Shown piece after piece: positions 16,989 through 26,235 of a stretch of DNA of 64,000 nucleotides; the stretch's first letter is position 1; every line of letters starts with the position of its first letter. The translations under genes were made by a program, and so were the position numbers. The stretch lies in contig DLHS01000016.1 of assembly GCA_002483345.1 (NCBI GenBank), positions 55,516 through 119,515 of the forward strand, read 5' to 3'. The notes beneath the pieces are model-generated. The model made no database searches. It saw only the letters and a program-made list of their open reading frames with translations, and was not told the DNA's origin. Source of the DNA: Bacteroidetes bacterium UBA7662. GTDB taxonomy: Bacteria; Bacteroidota; Bacteroidia; UBA7662.

Positions 16989-17765
16989 TTACTGTGCTGA
17001 AAATCGGCGGAGTATGAGGTGCAGGAAATTTACCAACGCCTCTTTTTCCATTTCCCAGCCATAGCGTGGTAAAAGTTCACTGGCGATGTAGGCTTCCGCC
17101 TCTTCCACATTGGCGCGGCTGTTCAAAGCATCCACGGCATCAGCATATGCCTGGTGATCGTTGGCAAACAACTCACGAATGAAGAGAAACTTCTCATTAA
17201 GTCCGATGCCTGATTTGAGATCATGTATCGGCTTGAGTTTAAGATGTGTCAGAATCAGGTCTTTATCTCCTGACAGTTTTAAGACCTCAGCAATCGAAAA
17301 ACGATTGTACTGCAGGGTGACCTTAGGCTCGGGCGTTTGATCAGCCGTTTTTTCGGCCGTTACAGTAATGACGAGTTGCTCAATTTCAAGATCCGGGCCA
17401 GGTTCCTTCAGCTCCTTTTCTTCCTGTGCAGGCTCATTCTCCGGATATACTTCCGTTTCTGAACTTTCCGCTTCTGCTGTAACCGGCTCCTTTTCCGTTG
17501 AAAAAGTTGCTGCTTCGGGTTCTTCCGTTTCCGGAAGGGCTGCCGCCTCTTCTGCAAGTTGCTGCAGGATTTCGGCAGGCTGACCTTCCGCGGCCCCGGC
17601 TGCTTCGGGTAATTTCAGAATTGCCTCGTACAGCAGCCGTCCACGGTATAATACCAGGTCCTTTTCAACGGTATGGAGTTTTTCTTCCGTACCGAATTTA
17701 TCGATCGTTGTAGTGAGCTCCTCCAAACATTGCAGGAGGGTTTTCAGCGCTTGGGTGTGGTGCAT
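16989..17765 (-). CDS. conserved Bacteroidota protein with acidic linker, unknown function
   Basis: The protein has 258 residues and no signal peptide or membrane segment. An N-terminal helical part (1-55) is followed by a Glu/Pro/Ala-rich linker (about 60-140), then a C-terminal domain beginning near YNRFSIAEVL with KSGIGLNEKFLFIRELFAND and a long helical end. That C-terminal motif is one I associate with uncharacterised Bacteroidota proteins. It faces tdk and is convergent with waaA. I cannot assign a role; the linker suggests a scaffold or interaction protein. Confidence 0.6.
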   Translation of the reverse strand: MHHTQALKTLLQCLEELTTTIDKFGTEEKLHTVEKDLVLYRGRLLYEAILKLPEAAGAAEGQPAEILQQLAEEAAALPETEEPEAATFSTEKEPVTAEAESSETEVYPENEPAQEEKELKEPGPDLEIEQLVITVTAEKTADQTPEPKVTLQYNRFSIAEVLKLSGDKDLILTHLKLKPIHDLKSGIGLNEKFLFIRELFANDHQAYADAVDALNSRANVEEAEAYIASELLPRYGWEMEKEALVNFLHLILRRFSAQ

Positions 17766-17825
17766 GGAATCCTTACTTTCGCAGTAACAACGCTAAGTTA
17801 AGCGGTTGGGTACGAAAAGTGGAAT

Positions 17826-18407
17826 ATGTTCACAGAACCAGGGCTCAGAAGCGCTTCCAAAGGGTGGATTGAGGTGATATGCGGATCGATGTTCTCGGGC
17901 AAAACCGAAGAACTGATACGCAGACTGCGCAGAGCGCAGTTTGCCAACCAACACATAGAAATTTTCAAACCCACCATCGATACTCGCTATCACGAAACTG
18001 AGATTGTGAGCCATGATGCCAACAGCATCCACTCTACGCCGGTGGAACATTCGCAGAACATTCTTTTGCTGGCCAATACCGTTGAGGTAGTCGGCATCGA
18101 CGAGGCACAGTTTTTTGATGCCTCGCTGACAGATGTATGCCAGCAACTGGCTCAAAGAGGCAGCCGGGTTATCGTGGCTGGTTTGGATATGGATTATCTC
18201 GGCAACCCTTTCGGCCCCATGCCGGGTTTGCTGGCAGTGGCCGAATATGTCACCAAAGTGCATGCCATCTGTATGGTTTGCGGCGATCTGGCCAGTCACT
18301 CTTTCCGTAAAAACGATGATTCCCAAAAAGTACTGCTGGGAGAAAAAGACAGCTATGAGCCCCGTTGCCGCCGTTGTTTTCAGGACGGATTAGCACAAAA
18401 ATCCTGA
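17826..18407 (+). CDS. tdk: thymidine kinase (type II)
   Basis: This 193-residue enzyme phosphorylates thymidine in the salvage pathway. It has the P-loop GSMFSGKTEEL, the catalytic glutamate in DEAQFF, a lasso loop before GDLASHSFR and two zinc-binding cysteine pairs (CMVC near residue 155 and CRRC near the end). The length is typical of type II TK. It starts 60 bases from the divergent acidic-linker gene and is followed after one base by the DUF4403 gene, so the two are probably co-transcribed. Confidence 0.93.
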   Translation: MFTEPGLRSASKGWIEVICGSMFSGKTEELIRRLRRAQFANQHIEIFKPTIDTRYHETEIVSHDANSIHSTPVEHSQNILLLANTVEVVGIDEAQFFDASLTDVCQQLAQRGSRVIVAGLDMDYLGNPFGPMPGLLAVAEYVTKVHAICMVCGDLASHSFRKNDDSQKVLLGEKDSYEPRCRRCFQDGLAQKS

Positions 18408-18408
18408 T

Positions 18409-19842
18409 ATGAGCTTATTTCTACGGATACTCATGCTGGTCACGTTCTTGTCAGGCTGTGGCAGCAACAAACAAAATGCCCCTGCACCTTTGCTCGAACC
18501 CGCAGATACACCTGCTGAGCTACCTGTTTCGACCCTGCAATTTCCCATAGTAATACCCTATGCCGACGTTGAGAAAAGGTTGAACAAAGAGCTGGGTATC
18601 CGCTTATATGAGGACAACGATTTCGAAAACAATGGCGTTGACAACATAAAACTCACCGTGCATCGCACCGGGAATATCCGGATGAATGCCCTGAACGATT
18701 ACCTGCAGTTTACGGTGCCGCTGAACATCTGGGTAGAGGGGAGGATAAAATCAAGTCTGGGAGGCATTTTCAGTCCGCAGCAAGCACCACAAATCACCAA
18801 AGCGGCCAATTTCAAAATTGAAGTAACCCTCAGCAGCAAGGCAGAGGCACAAAGCGACTGGAGCATCAAAACCACTTCTCAGGTTAATTTCCGTTGGACA
18901 GCATCGCCAACCCTCGATTTTGGCATCGTCAAATTACCTATCGGAGGACTGATAGAAAAGGTGGTTGCGGGGCAGCTTAACAAGCTCGCTGTCCAGCTGG
19001 ATGCAGAAGCTAAAAAGCAACTTCAGTTCAGGACTCAGGTGGATCAATACTGGCGCGAAATTCAACAGCCTATCCGCATAGCAGGGCCTTTCCCTGCTAT
19101 CCTGTACATACAACCCGAAAGTATACAGCTGGCCCCCCTGAAGCCTGGCCCAGCTTCCCTGGAATTACGCACGGCCATTCAGGCTAAAATCCTGCTTACC
19201 ACAGACACTTTACTTCGGAAACCGGCGCTGATACCCATGCCTGCCCTGCGGCTGGGAGAACCTGCCACAACAGGTGCTCAGTTGATGCTCACCGCAGCGT
19301 TGAGCTATAGCCAGCTCAGTGAACTGGCCAGAAAAAACATCGCCGGACAGGAATTTGCCTTTGAGAACGGGAAACACCGGCTTACCCTGGAAGACATTGA
19401 AATAAGTGGTTTAGGAACCACGTTGCAAGCCAAAGTACGTATCAAAGGCAGCGCCAAAGCGGGTCTGTTCGGACGCAAAAAACTGGACGGCACCTACTAT
19501 TTCACCGGAACCCCTTATTACGAGCCCATCAAACAGGAAATCCGCATCAAAAACTTTGATTTTGATGTAAAAAGTAAAGATTTACTACTCCAGACGGCCG
19601 AATGGCTTTTCAAAAGTAATTTCAAAAAGCAGCTTGCGGAGCAACTGCGATACCCACTGGCCAAAGATCTGCAACAACTCAGCATCACGGCAGAAAACGC
19701 CCTGAACAAACCTTTCAGCAAAGAAATCCTCCTATCCGGAAAAATTACCAAACTGGAACCCGGTGAGATCAGACTCGATCCGCGGCAATTGGTTATTTAC
19801 GTTGAAACAACCGGAACAGTCGCCATTCAATTCAAAGATTAA
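18409..19842 (+). CDS. DUF4403 lipoprotein
   Basis: The 477-residue product begins with a signal peptide and a likely lipobox (FLSGC, cysteine at residue 17). The rest follows the DUF4403 pattern: IVIPYADVEKRLNKEL near residue 45, NYLQF-like strands, repeated beta-rich segments and an ending YVETTGTVAIQF. Proteins of this family have been compared with lipid-binding tubular folds, but no activity is established. It starts one base after tdk. Two small palindromes (19863-19931) separate it from the convergent lpdA. Confidence 0.72.
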   Translation: MSLFLRILMLVTFLSGCGSNKQNAPAPLLEPADTPAELPVSTLQFPIVIPYADVEKRLNKELGIRLYEDNDFENNGVDNIKLTVHRTGNIRMNALNDYLQFTVPLNIWVEGRIKSSLGGIFSPQQAPQITKAANFKIEVTLSSKAEAQSDWSIKTTSQVNFRWTASPTLDFGIVKLPIGGLIEKVVAGQLNKLAVQLDAEAKKQLQFRTQVDQYWREIQQPIRIAGPFPAILYIQPESIQLAPLKPGPASLELRTAIQAKILLTTDTLLRKPALIPMPALRLGEPATTGAQLMLTAALSYSQLSELARKNIAGQEFAFENGKHRLTLEDIEISGLGTTLQAKVRIKGSAKAGLFGRKKLDGTYYFTGTPYYEPIKQEIRIKNFDFDVKSKDLLLQTAEWLFKSNFKKQLAEQLRYPLAKDLQQLSITAENALNKPFSKEILLSGKITKLEPGEIRLDPRQLVIYVETTGTVAIQFKD

Positions 19843-19862
19843 TCCGGGGCAGGGAATTATAT

Positions 19863-19931
19863 GGAACGGTCACGACCGTCCCGTATTTGCAGGACGGCCC
19901 GGGGATTTATAGGAACGGTGGAGACCGTCCC
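19863..19931. repeat. pair of 20-nt imperfect palindromes between convergent genes
   Basis: GGAACGGTCACGACCGTCCC (19863-19882) and GGAACGGTGGAGACCGTCCC (19912-19931) differ at two or three central positions. Each can fold into a stem of five or six pairs plus two more after one mismatch. They fill the gap between the DUF4403 gene and lpdA. No T-run follows, so a simple intrinsic terminator is not supported. Confidence 0.6.
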
Positions 19932-19936
19932 TTATA

Positions 19937-21343
19937 TCACATGTGGAGTGCGCGGTTTGCTGTTGCGGCGAGGCAGGCTTCGCGGAATACTTCTGTATAG
20001 GTTGGGTGTGCATGGCTCATGCGGGCAATGTCTTCGGCAGAAGCACGGAACTCCATGGCTACTACGGCCTCTGCTATCATATCTGCTACGCGTGGACCAA
20101 TCATGTGTACACCCAGTATTTCATCGGTGTCTTTGTGGGCATAAACACGTACAACGCCGTCCATGTCCATGGAAGCGCGCGCGCGGCCACTTGCTTTAAA
20201 CGGGAATGCGCCTGTTTTATAGGGAATCGCCTGCTCCTTGAGTTCCTTTTCGGTATACCCTACGCTTGACACTTCGGGCCAGGTATAAACAACGTTCGGG
20301 ATAAGCAGGTAATTGATGTGCGGCTTCTGACCTGCAATCAGCTCTGCAACGAAAACGCCTTCTTCTTCCGCCTTGTGGGCCAGCATCGCACCCTTTACCA
20401 CATCTCCGATGGCATAAATGCCCGGTACAGTGGTTTCCAGGTGATTATTTACAGGGATACGGCCACGTTCGTCTGCGGTCAGCCCTGCCTTTTCGAGCGA
20501 CAGTCCATCGGTATAAGGCCGTCGGCCTACCGAAACGAGGGTGTAATCAGCCTTCAGTTCTTTCTTCTCTCCGGTTTTAAGTTCCTCGAATGCCACAACC
20601 GTTTGTTTTCCTTTAACGGCTACTCCGGTCACTTTGTGTCCGAAATAGAAGTCAAAGCCCAGTTTTGCAAGTACTTTTTGCAGCTCTTTGCCCATGGCGG
20701 CATCCATGGTGGGAATCAGCGAATCGGTAAACTCTATCACTGAAACTTTAGCACCCAGCCTGCCATAAACCGACCCTAACTCCATTCCGATGACACCACC
20801 CCCTATGACCACCATGTGTTTGGGAACTTCCTGCAGATTTAAGGCTTCTGTAGAGGTAATGATGCGCTTTTTGTCAATTTCAACTCCCGGGATAGCCATT
20901 GGCTTTGATCCTGTGGCAATGATGATGTTTTTAGCCGTAATCTGCTCGCTGCTGCCATCGGTTTTGGCTATGCTCAGGGTGTTTTTATCAAGAAAAGAAC
21001 CATGCCCTTCAAAAACCGTGATTTTGTTCTTTTTCATGAGGAAGGCGATGCCATCCACATTCTGTTTCACAACTTCGTTTTTGCGGGCAATCATCTGCAG
21101 GAGATTCACTTTCAGTCCATTCAGGTCAATGCCATGTATTTTAAACGTATGTTCTGCATTGTGGTAATGTTCGGATGAATCGAGCATGGCTTTGGACGGG
21201 ATACACCCCACGTTTAGACAGGTTCCACCCAAGGTTTTGTAACGCTCGATAATGGCTGTTTTTAACCCAAGCTGAGCACAACGGATAGCGGCTACATACC
21301 CCCCGGGGCCTGAACCAATTATGGCTACATCAAAATTCGACAT
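19937..21343 (-). CDS. lpdA: dihydrolipoyl dehydrogenase (E3)
   Basis: The FAD flavoprotein of 468 residues reoxidises dihydrolipoamide in the pyruvate and 2-oxoglutarate dehydrogenase complexes. I start it at the ATG at 21343 (MSNFDVAIIGSGPGGYVAA). The redox-active cysteines 42 and 47 lie in GGTCLNVGCIPSK, the NAD-binding motif is VVIGGGVIGMELGSVYGRLG, and the proton-relay histidine is in SHAHPTYTEVF. The E1 and E2 of the 2-oxoglutarate complex lie about 5 kb away (26236-30186), so this may be their E3. A TATTTTTG box (21369-21362, minus) precedes it. Confidence 0.93.
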   Translation of the reverse strand: MSNFDVAIIGSGPGGYVAAIRCAQLGLKTAIIERYKTLGGTCLNVGCIPSKAMLDSSEHYHNAEHTFKIHGIDLNGLKVNLLQMIARKNEVVKQNVDGIAFLMKKNKITVFEGHGSFLDKNTLSIAKTDGSSEQITAKNIIIATGSKPMAIPGVEIDKKRIITSTEALNLQEVPKHMVVIGGGVIGMELGSVYGRLGAKVSVIEFTDSLIPTMDAAMGKELQKVLAKLGFDFYFGHKVTGVAVKGKQTVVAFEELKTGEKKELKADYTLVSVGRRPYTDGLSLEKAGLTADERGRIPVNNHLETTVPGIYAIGDVVKGAMLAHKAEEEGVFVAELIAGQKPHINYLLIPNVVYTWPEVSSVGYTEKELKEQAIPYKTGAFPFKASGRARASMDMDGVVRVYAHKDTDEILGVHMIGPRVADMIAEAVVAMEFRASAEDIARMSHAHPTYTEVFREACLAATANRALHM

Positions 21344-21361
21344 GGACTGATTATTTGTCTG

Positions 21362-21369
21362 CAAAAATA
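21362..21369 (-). promoter_or_regulatory. -7-like element of the lpdA promoter
   Basis: On the minus strand this reads TATTTTTG, an exact match to TAnnTTTG, 18 bases before the lpdA ATG. No TTG lies at the expected 19-base distance, so the assignment is weak. Confidence 0.35.
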
Positions 21370-21443
21370 AGAGAATCAAACCAAAAGGAGGGGTTTTGGT
21401 TTTACAAGTACCGGGAAAACAACTTATCTTTCTTCAACCATTC

Positions 21444-23873
21444 ATGACAACGGTAGCAAAATACAAACACAATAAATTTGAAATCGATTATCAGTCGATG
21501 CTCGAAGGTGTTGCGCTTGCTTCCGCCCTGTTGCTGAAATCGGTTACACCTGAAGATGTATTCCCGCAGGTGGTTACCACCATTGGCCAGGCTACACGGG
21601 TAGATCGCTGTTATATATTTAAAAATTTCTACCTCGAGGGACATGCTTATATGTCGCAGCAGTATGAGTGGGTGCGTGATGGTGTTTCGATACAAATAGA
21701 TAATCCGGCGCTGCAAAAAATCACCTATGATATTCTCCCGGGTCTGTACGCCCAATTGAGCAGGCGGAAGGATTACAGTGGGTTGGTAAGGGAAAGCACC
21801 GATGAATTCAGGGCCATGATGGAGGCACAGGATATTGTCAGTTATCTGCTGCTTCCCATTTTTATGGGAGAAACCTTCTGGGGATTTATAGGTTATGACG
21901 ACTGCCAGCATGATAAAATCTGGACAACTGCTGAAATAAACACCCTGGCTACCCTGGCAGCCGCCATAGGGGCCTTTTTGGTCCGTCACAAACTGGAAAC
22001 GGAGCTGCGTGAAAAAAATGCCCAATATGAACTTGCCTTACGGGGTTCTCAGGACGGCATCTGGGAACTGGATTACCGTACCGGTAAAATTTTCACTAAC
22101 CGGCAATGGCGGGAGATGTTTGGGTTCAGGCATATGACCGAATACGGCCTTACCCTGGATCTTTTTCTGGAGCTTTTGCATCCTGCAGATCGAAAAAGAG
22201 TTGAAGGAGAATTGAACGACTACCTGAAAAGAGGCAAAGGCACCCTTGATCTGGAATACCGCATACAACATGCCAAAGGACACTACATCTGGATTTACCG
22301 CAGGTCGGCTGCTGAATGGGATGAAAACGGTGAACCCGTCAGATTAGGAGGCTCAGATTCTGACATCACCGAACGGAAGATTCACGACAAGCTGCTCGCA
22401 GATAATGAAAAACAATACCGTGAGCTCATCAATAACCTGAATGATGTGATTTTTGAAACGGATCATCAGGGTCGTTTTACTTTTCTCAACAAAGCCTGGG
22501 AAGACCTCACCGGTTATACTGTCGCCGAGTCAATTGGTTTAAAAGGAGCCGATTTTGTGCTCCGGGAAGACGCGGCAATCATTCCTATGGTCTCCCATAA
22601 AATGAATGTTCTCCATAAAAACAGCGTCTCGGAAGAATTCAGGTACCGCCGTAAAAACGGGGAGGCGGTATGGGTGCACATGGTCGGGAACAAAGTCTTT
22701 GACCATAAGGGTGAATTGACAGGTTTCAATGGCACCATCTCCAACATCCAGAGTCGCAGGGAAGCAGAAATCAGACTGATTGAAAGTGAGGCCAAATACA
22801 GGCTGATATCAGAGAATATGACGGATCTTGTTACCCAGCATGACTTTGAAGGCAGGGTGAAATTCGCCTCCAGTTCCCTTCGCGACTGGCTGGGTTATGA
22901 TGCGGAAAATCTGCCTTCTCTGGATTCGTTTTACTATTTCCATCCCGATGATATCAATCATATTCGGGCGAATGCCGTTGAAAAACTCAAGCAGGGGGAA
23001 AAAAGTGTTACCATCAACTACCGGCTGAGGCATGCGGAGGGTCACTATTTGTGGGTAGAATCACTCACCAAATATGTTTATAATGAAAAACATCAGATGG
23101 TAGCTATTCAGGTATCGACCCGCAATATTACCGAACGCAAACAGGCTGAAGAGGATATCCGTCATGCGCTTGAAAAGGAAAAAGAACTACGCGATCTGAA
23201 ATCCCGCTTTGTTGTCATGGCATCCCATGAATTCAGAACCCCACTGGCCACTATTCAGTCAAGTCTTGATTTGTTGCAGCACTATACTGAGCTGGATCAG
23301 TACGGGCAGCCATCCAAGACGGAGCGCCATTTTGTGCGCATCCGCAGTGAGATTAAAAAGGTCACCGACCTGATGAACGACATTTTATTGCTCGGCAAAC
23401 TGGAAGCAGGGCATACCAAGATGAAACTGGAGTCAACGGACCTGATAGAACTTGTAAACGAGCTGATAGAGGGCAACTTCAGTCAGGGAAAAGATCCCAG
23501 AATACCTGTATTTGATTACAGCGGATTTCCCCGAAACATCTTTGCAGATCAGCAATTATTGAGGCATGCCCTTTCGAATCTGATTTCAAATGCCCTTAAA
23601 TTTTCGAAAGAAAAACCGAATCCGCAGCTGCGCATCAACTATCTGAAAAACAAGGTGAGAATTACCATTACTGATTTTGGCATCGGTATACCGCGGAATG
23701 AAAAAAATCGCATTTTTGAATCGTTCTACCGGGGTACCAATACCACCGAATTTCAGGGCACCGGACTTGGGTTGGTGATTGCCAAAGAATTTGTGGAGAT
23801 GCACCGAGGTATAATCTGGTTTGAATCGAACCCTGGCAAAAAGACTGTTTTTACTATTGAACTAAACCTATGA
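21444..23873 (+). CDS. GAF/PAS sensor histidine kinase
   Basis: This cytoplasmic sensor kinase has 809 residues from the ATG at 21444 and no membrane segment. An N-terminal GAF-like domain (about 10-185) is followed by three PAS/PAC modules (about 195-320, 325-445 and 450-570; note GSDSDITERK and STRNITERKQAEE at PAC ends). The HisKA helix carries the phospho-acceptor histidine 595 in ASHEFRTPLATIQSS. The ATPase domain shows N (LISNALKFS), G1 (ITDFGIGIP) and G2 (GTGLGLVIAKEF) boxes. Its stop overlaps the start of the response regulator by four bases, so they are a cognate pair. The signal is unknown. Confidence 0.9.
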   Translation: MTTVAKYKHNKFEIDYQSMLEGVALASALLLKSVTPEDVFPQVVTTIGQATRVDRCYIFKNFYLEGHAYMSQQYEWVRDGVSIQIDNPALQKITYDILPGLYAQLSRRKDYSGLVRESTDEFRAMMEAQDIVSYLLLPIFMGETFWGFIGYDDCQHDKIWTTAEINTLATLAAAIGAFLVRHKLETELREKNAQYELALRGSQDGIWELDYRTGKIFTNRQWREMFGFRHMTEYGLTLDLFLELLHPADRKRVEGELNDYLKRGKGTLDLEYRIQHAKGHYIWIYRRSAAEWDENGEPVRLGGSDSDITERKIHDKLLADNEKQYRELINNLNDVIFETDHQGRFTFLNKAWEDLTGYTVAESIGLKGADFVLREDAAIIPMVSHKMNVLHKNSVSEEFRYRRKNGEAVWVHMVGNKVFDHKGELTGFNGTISNIQSRREAEIRLIESEAKYRLISENMTDLVTQHDFEGRVKFASSSLRDWLGYDAENLPSLDSFYYFHPDDINHIRANAVEKLKQGEKSVTINYRLRHAEGHYLWVESLTKYVYNEKHQMVAIQVSTRNITERKQAEEDIRHALEKEKELRDLKSRFVVMASHEFRTPLATIQSSLDLLQHYTELDQYGQPSKTERHFVRIRSEIKKVTDLMNDILLLGKLEAGHTKMKLESTDLIELVNELIEGNFSQGKDPRIPVFDYSGFPRNIFADQQLLRHALSNLISNALKFSKEKPNPQLRINYLKNKVRITITDFGIGIPRNEKNRIFESFYRGTNTTEFQGTGLGLVIAKEFVEMHRGIIWFESNPGKKTVFTIELNL

Positions 23874-24607
23874 GCAGAATACTGATTGTTGAAGATGAAC
23901 GTAGTTTGCGTGAGAATATCATGGAGCTTTTTGAAAGCCAGTCGTACGAGGTTTATGGCGCAGAAAACGGATCGGCCGGTTATGAAGCTGCCCTTCATCA
24001 CAAACCAGACCTTATCATTTCGGATGTAATTATGCCGGAGGCAGATGGTTATGCCCTGCTTGAAAGACTTCGTCAGAATCCTTCTACAGAGCTTATTCCG
24101 GTTATTTTGCTGACTGCTAAAACCATGCTGGATGCCCGCATTCAAGGCCTGCAATTAGGTGCAGACGACTACATAGGTAAACCCTTCAGTGCGGATGAAT
24201 TACTGGTCCGTTCATCCAACCTTATCGAAAAGCAGAAAAAAATAATCCACAGGGCACTGACCAGCCCTGCCGAGGTGGAAGGTGACTCGCGCAATGAGGT
24301 ACTGATTAAAAAAATAGTGCAGATTATTGAAGACCGGATGAGTGATTATAATCTCTCGGTTGATTTGATAGCACACCAGTTGGGTATAAGCAAATCTACC
24401 ATCCAGCGTAAGCTCAAAAGCACTATCAATAAAAATCTCAACCAGCTTATCCGGGAGTACCGGCTGGAGAAAGCCCGTAAGATGATAGAGAAAAAAACAG
24501 GTAGTTTATCTGACATTGCCACAGCCACGGGCTTCAACAGTCTTTCTTATTTCTCCTACTCTTATAAAAAATTCTTCGGCAAGGCACCCTCTCAGGAGGT
24601 TCGCTGA
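23870..24607 (+). CDS. response regulator with AraC-type DNA-binding domain
   Basis: The 245-residue regulator has a receiver domain (1-120) with the acidic pocket EDE near residue 8, the phospho-acceptor aspartate 52 in IISDVIMPEADGY, a T in LLTAK and a K in GKPFSADEL. The C-terminal 100 residues are an AraC-type helix-turn-helix pair (LIAHQLGISKSTIQRKLK, then SDIATATGFNSLSYFSYSYK). It is translationally coupled to the upstream kinase (ATGA). The SLC13 transporter gene starts 16 bases later and may be in the same transcript and under its control. Confidence 0.9.
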   Translation: MSRILIVEDERSLRENIMELFESQSYEVYGAENGSAGYEAALHHKPDLIISDVIMPEADGYALLERLRQNPSTELIPVILLTAKTMLDARIQGLQLGADDYIGKPFSADELLVRSSNLIEKQKKIIHRALTSPAEVEGDSRNEVLIKKIVQIIEDRMSDYNLSVDLIAHQLGISKSTIQRKLKSTINKNLNQLIREYRLEKARKMIEKKTGSLSDIATATGFNSLSYFSYSYKKFFGKAPSQEVR

Positions 24608-24623
24608 GTAATCCCGGGCACCT

Positions 24624-26051
24624 ATGGCCGGCTTTTCCCTGTTGCAAAAACCGTTTCTCAGACAACTGCTTCGTTGGCTGTTTCCGCTGACGGCATTACT
24701 TTTTCTGACATCCGCTCCGATGGATCCGCCGGCTCGTTATACGCTGGCGTTGATGATCTGGATGTTGGGCTGGTGGATATTTGAACTGGCCCCCATCGCT
24801 GTAACAGCGCTTTTACCCCTGATATTTCTACCCTTAGCGGATGTGCTTCCGCTGAAAGCAGTCGCTGCTGCTTATGGAGACCCGGTCATCTTTCTCTTTT
24901 TTTCAGGTTTTATCCTCGCTATCGCACTCGAAAAACATGGCCTTCATCTGCTTTTTTCAAGCTTTTTGCTCCACCATTTCGCCAGATCTGCAGGCAGTAT
25001 TGTGCTCATTGTAATGGTGACCACCGCGTTTCTGAGTATGTGGATAAGCAATACCGCTACGGCTGTGATGATGTTACCCATCGGTTTAGCGGTGATGAAA
25101 TCTTTTCTGGAACAGCATCCGACAGCAGATCCGCAGGACTGCCGGCGTTTTGCTACCTGCATGGTACTCGGAATTGCCCACAGTGCCAATATTGGTGGAG
25201 CAACCACCCTCATTGGCACACCCCCCAATGTGGTGATGGCCGGTTATATGCAGGAATTATTGCAATATGAGCTGGGTTTTGCCTCGTGGCTGTTTTTCGC
25301 GCTTCCCATTGGAATTTTCGTACTGCTGTGTTCCTGGTATCTCATGACACATTTCCTCTTTCCGTTCAGATTCCCGGCTGGTCACGCTGTATTTTCCGTT
25401 AAAGCGGAACAGGTGAAACTCAATCAGCTGCAAAAACTCATCGTAGTGGTCTTCTCCCTGACGGCCCTTTGCTGGATATTTAAAAATCAACTTGAAAACA
25501 TAAGTGGTATCCGGCTGCACGATGCGCAGATTGGTCTGGCTGCTGCTGTCTTTTTATTCTTGCTGACAGACAAAAAAGGAGAAACCGCATTGCGTTGGCA
25601 AGATACCCGTGACTTGCCCTGGGGTATTTTGCTGCTTTTCGGTGGCGGTATTGCCCTTGCGAACGGCATGGAAACAGCCGGCATCCTGGAAGCGATTGGT
25701 ACGTTTATGCAGCAGTTAGAGAGTATGCCCATGCTGCTATTTATAATCATACTTACGGCAACAGCCATTTTTATGTCGGAAGTGATGAGTAATGTAGCCC
25801 TTGCTACGGTGATGCTGCCGATAGTCATCGGCATTGGGAAAGGCTTAGACCTGCCTCCTATGCTGCTGGTAGCACCGGTTACCCTCGCCACCACCTTTGC
25901 TTTCATGCTGCCGATTGGCACACCACCCAATGCGATTGTGTACGGCAGCGGTCAGGTAAGTCAGCAGGCTATGATACGGGCAGGCTGGTGGATGAACCTG
26001 ATCTCAATCGGGGTAATCAGCCTGGTTTCTTACGTGTGGTTTAGACATTGA
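24624..26051 (+). CDS. SLC13/DASS-family sodium-anion symporter
   Basis: The protein of 475 residues has about a dozen hydrophobic segments and the two family repeats, each with a Ser-Asn-Thr-like and a TPPN motif: WISNTATAVMMLP with LIGTPPNVV in the first half, and MSNVALATVMLP with IGTPPNAIVYG in the second. These bind sodium and anion in SLC13 carriers of dicarboxylates or sulfate. Substrate cannot be decided from sequence. Placement after a two-component system and next to the convergent sucAB genes hints at C4-dicarboxylates. Its stop codon lies inside the left arm of a long inverted repeat (26050-26222). Confidence 0.87.
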   Translation: MAGFSLLQKPFLRQLLRWLFPLTALLFLTSAPMDPPARYTLALMIWMLGWWIFELAPIAVTALLPLIFLPLADVLPLKAVAAAYGDPVIFLFFSGFILAIALEKHGLHLLFSSFLLHHFARSAGSIVLIVMVTTAFLSMWISNTATAVMMLPIGLAVMKSFLEQHPTADPQDCRRFATCMVLGIAHSANIGGATTLIGTPPNVVMAGYMQELLQYELGFASWLFFALPIGIFVLLCSWYLMTHFLFPFRFPAGHAVFSVKAEQVKLNQLQKLIVVVFSLTALCWIFKNQLENISGIRLHDAQIGLAAAVFLFLLTDKKGETALRWQDTRDLPWGILLLFGGGIALANGMETAGILEAIGTFMQQLESMPMLLFIIILTATAIFMSEVMSNVALATVMLPIVIGIGKGLDLPPMLLVAPVTLATTFAFMLPIGTPPNAIVYGSGQVSQQAMIRAGWWMNLISIGVISLVSYVWFRH

Positions 26052-26222
26052 GATTTCGAGAGGCGAGAGGCGAGACTTTTTTGCCGACCCCTGCGGGGTC
26101 ACAGAGCGGAGATGAGTTATCCCTGCGGGCCACAAGCTGTGTAAGCGTAAGCGCGGCGCACCCCAGTCTGCAACCCCTCCGGGGTTGCAGAAAAAGTTTC
26201 GCCTCTCGCCTCTCGAAATCTC
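26050..26222. repeat. 173-bp element with 32-nt terminal inverted repeats and inner hairpins
   Basis: The ends (26050-26081 and 26191-26222) are 32-nt inverted repeats with one mismatch, rich in GAGGCGA units. Inside are two shorter perfect hairpins: GACCCC-TGC-GGGGTC (26087-26101) and CTGCAACCCC-TCC-GGGGTTGCAG (26168-26190). The left arm contains the last two bases of the SLC13 stop codon, and the right arm ends 13 bases before the end of the convergent sucB. It has no reading frame. It may be a MITE-like insertion or a strong bidirectional terminator. Confidence 0.65.
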
Positions 26223-26235
26223 AAAATCTCCCATC

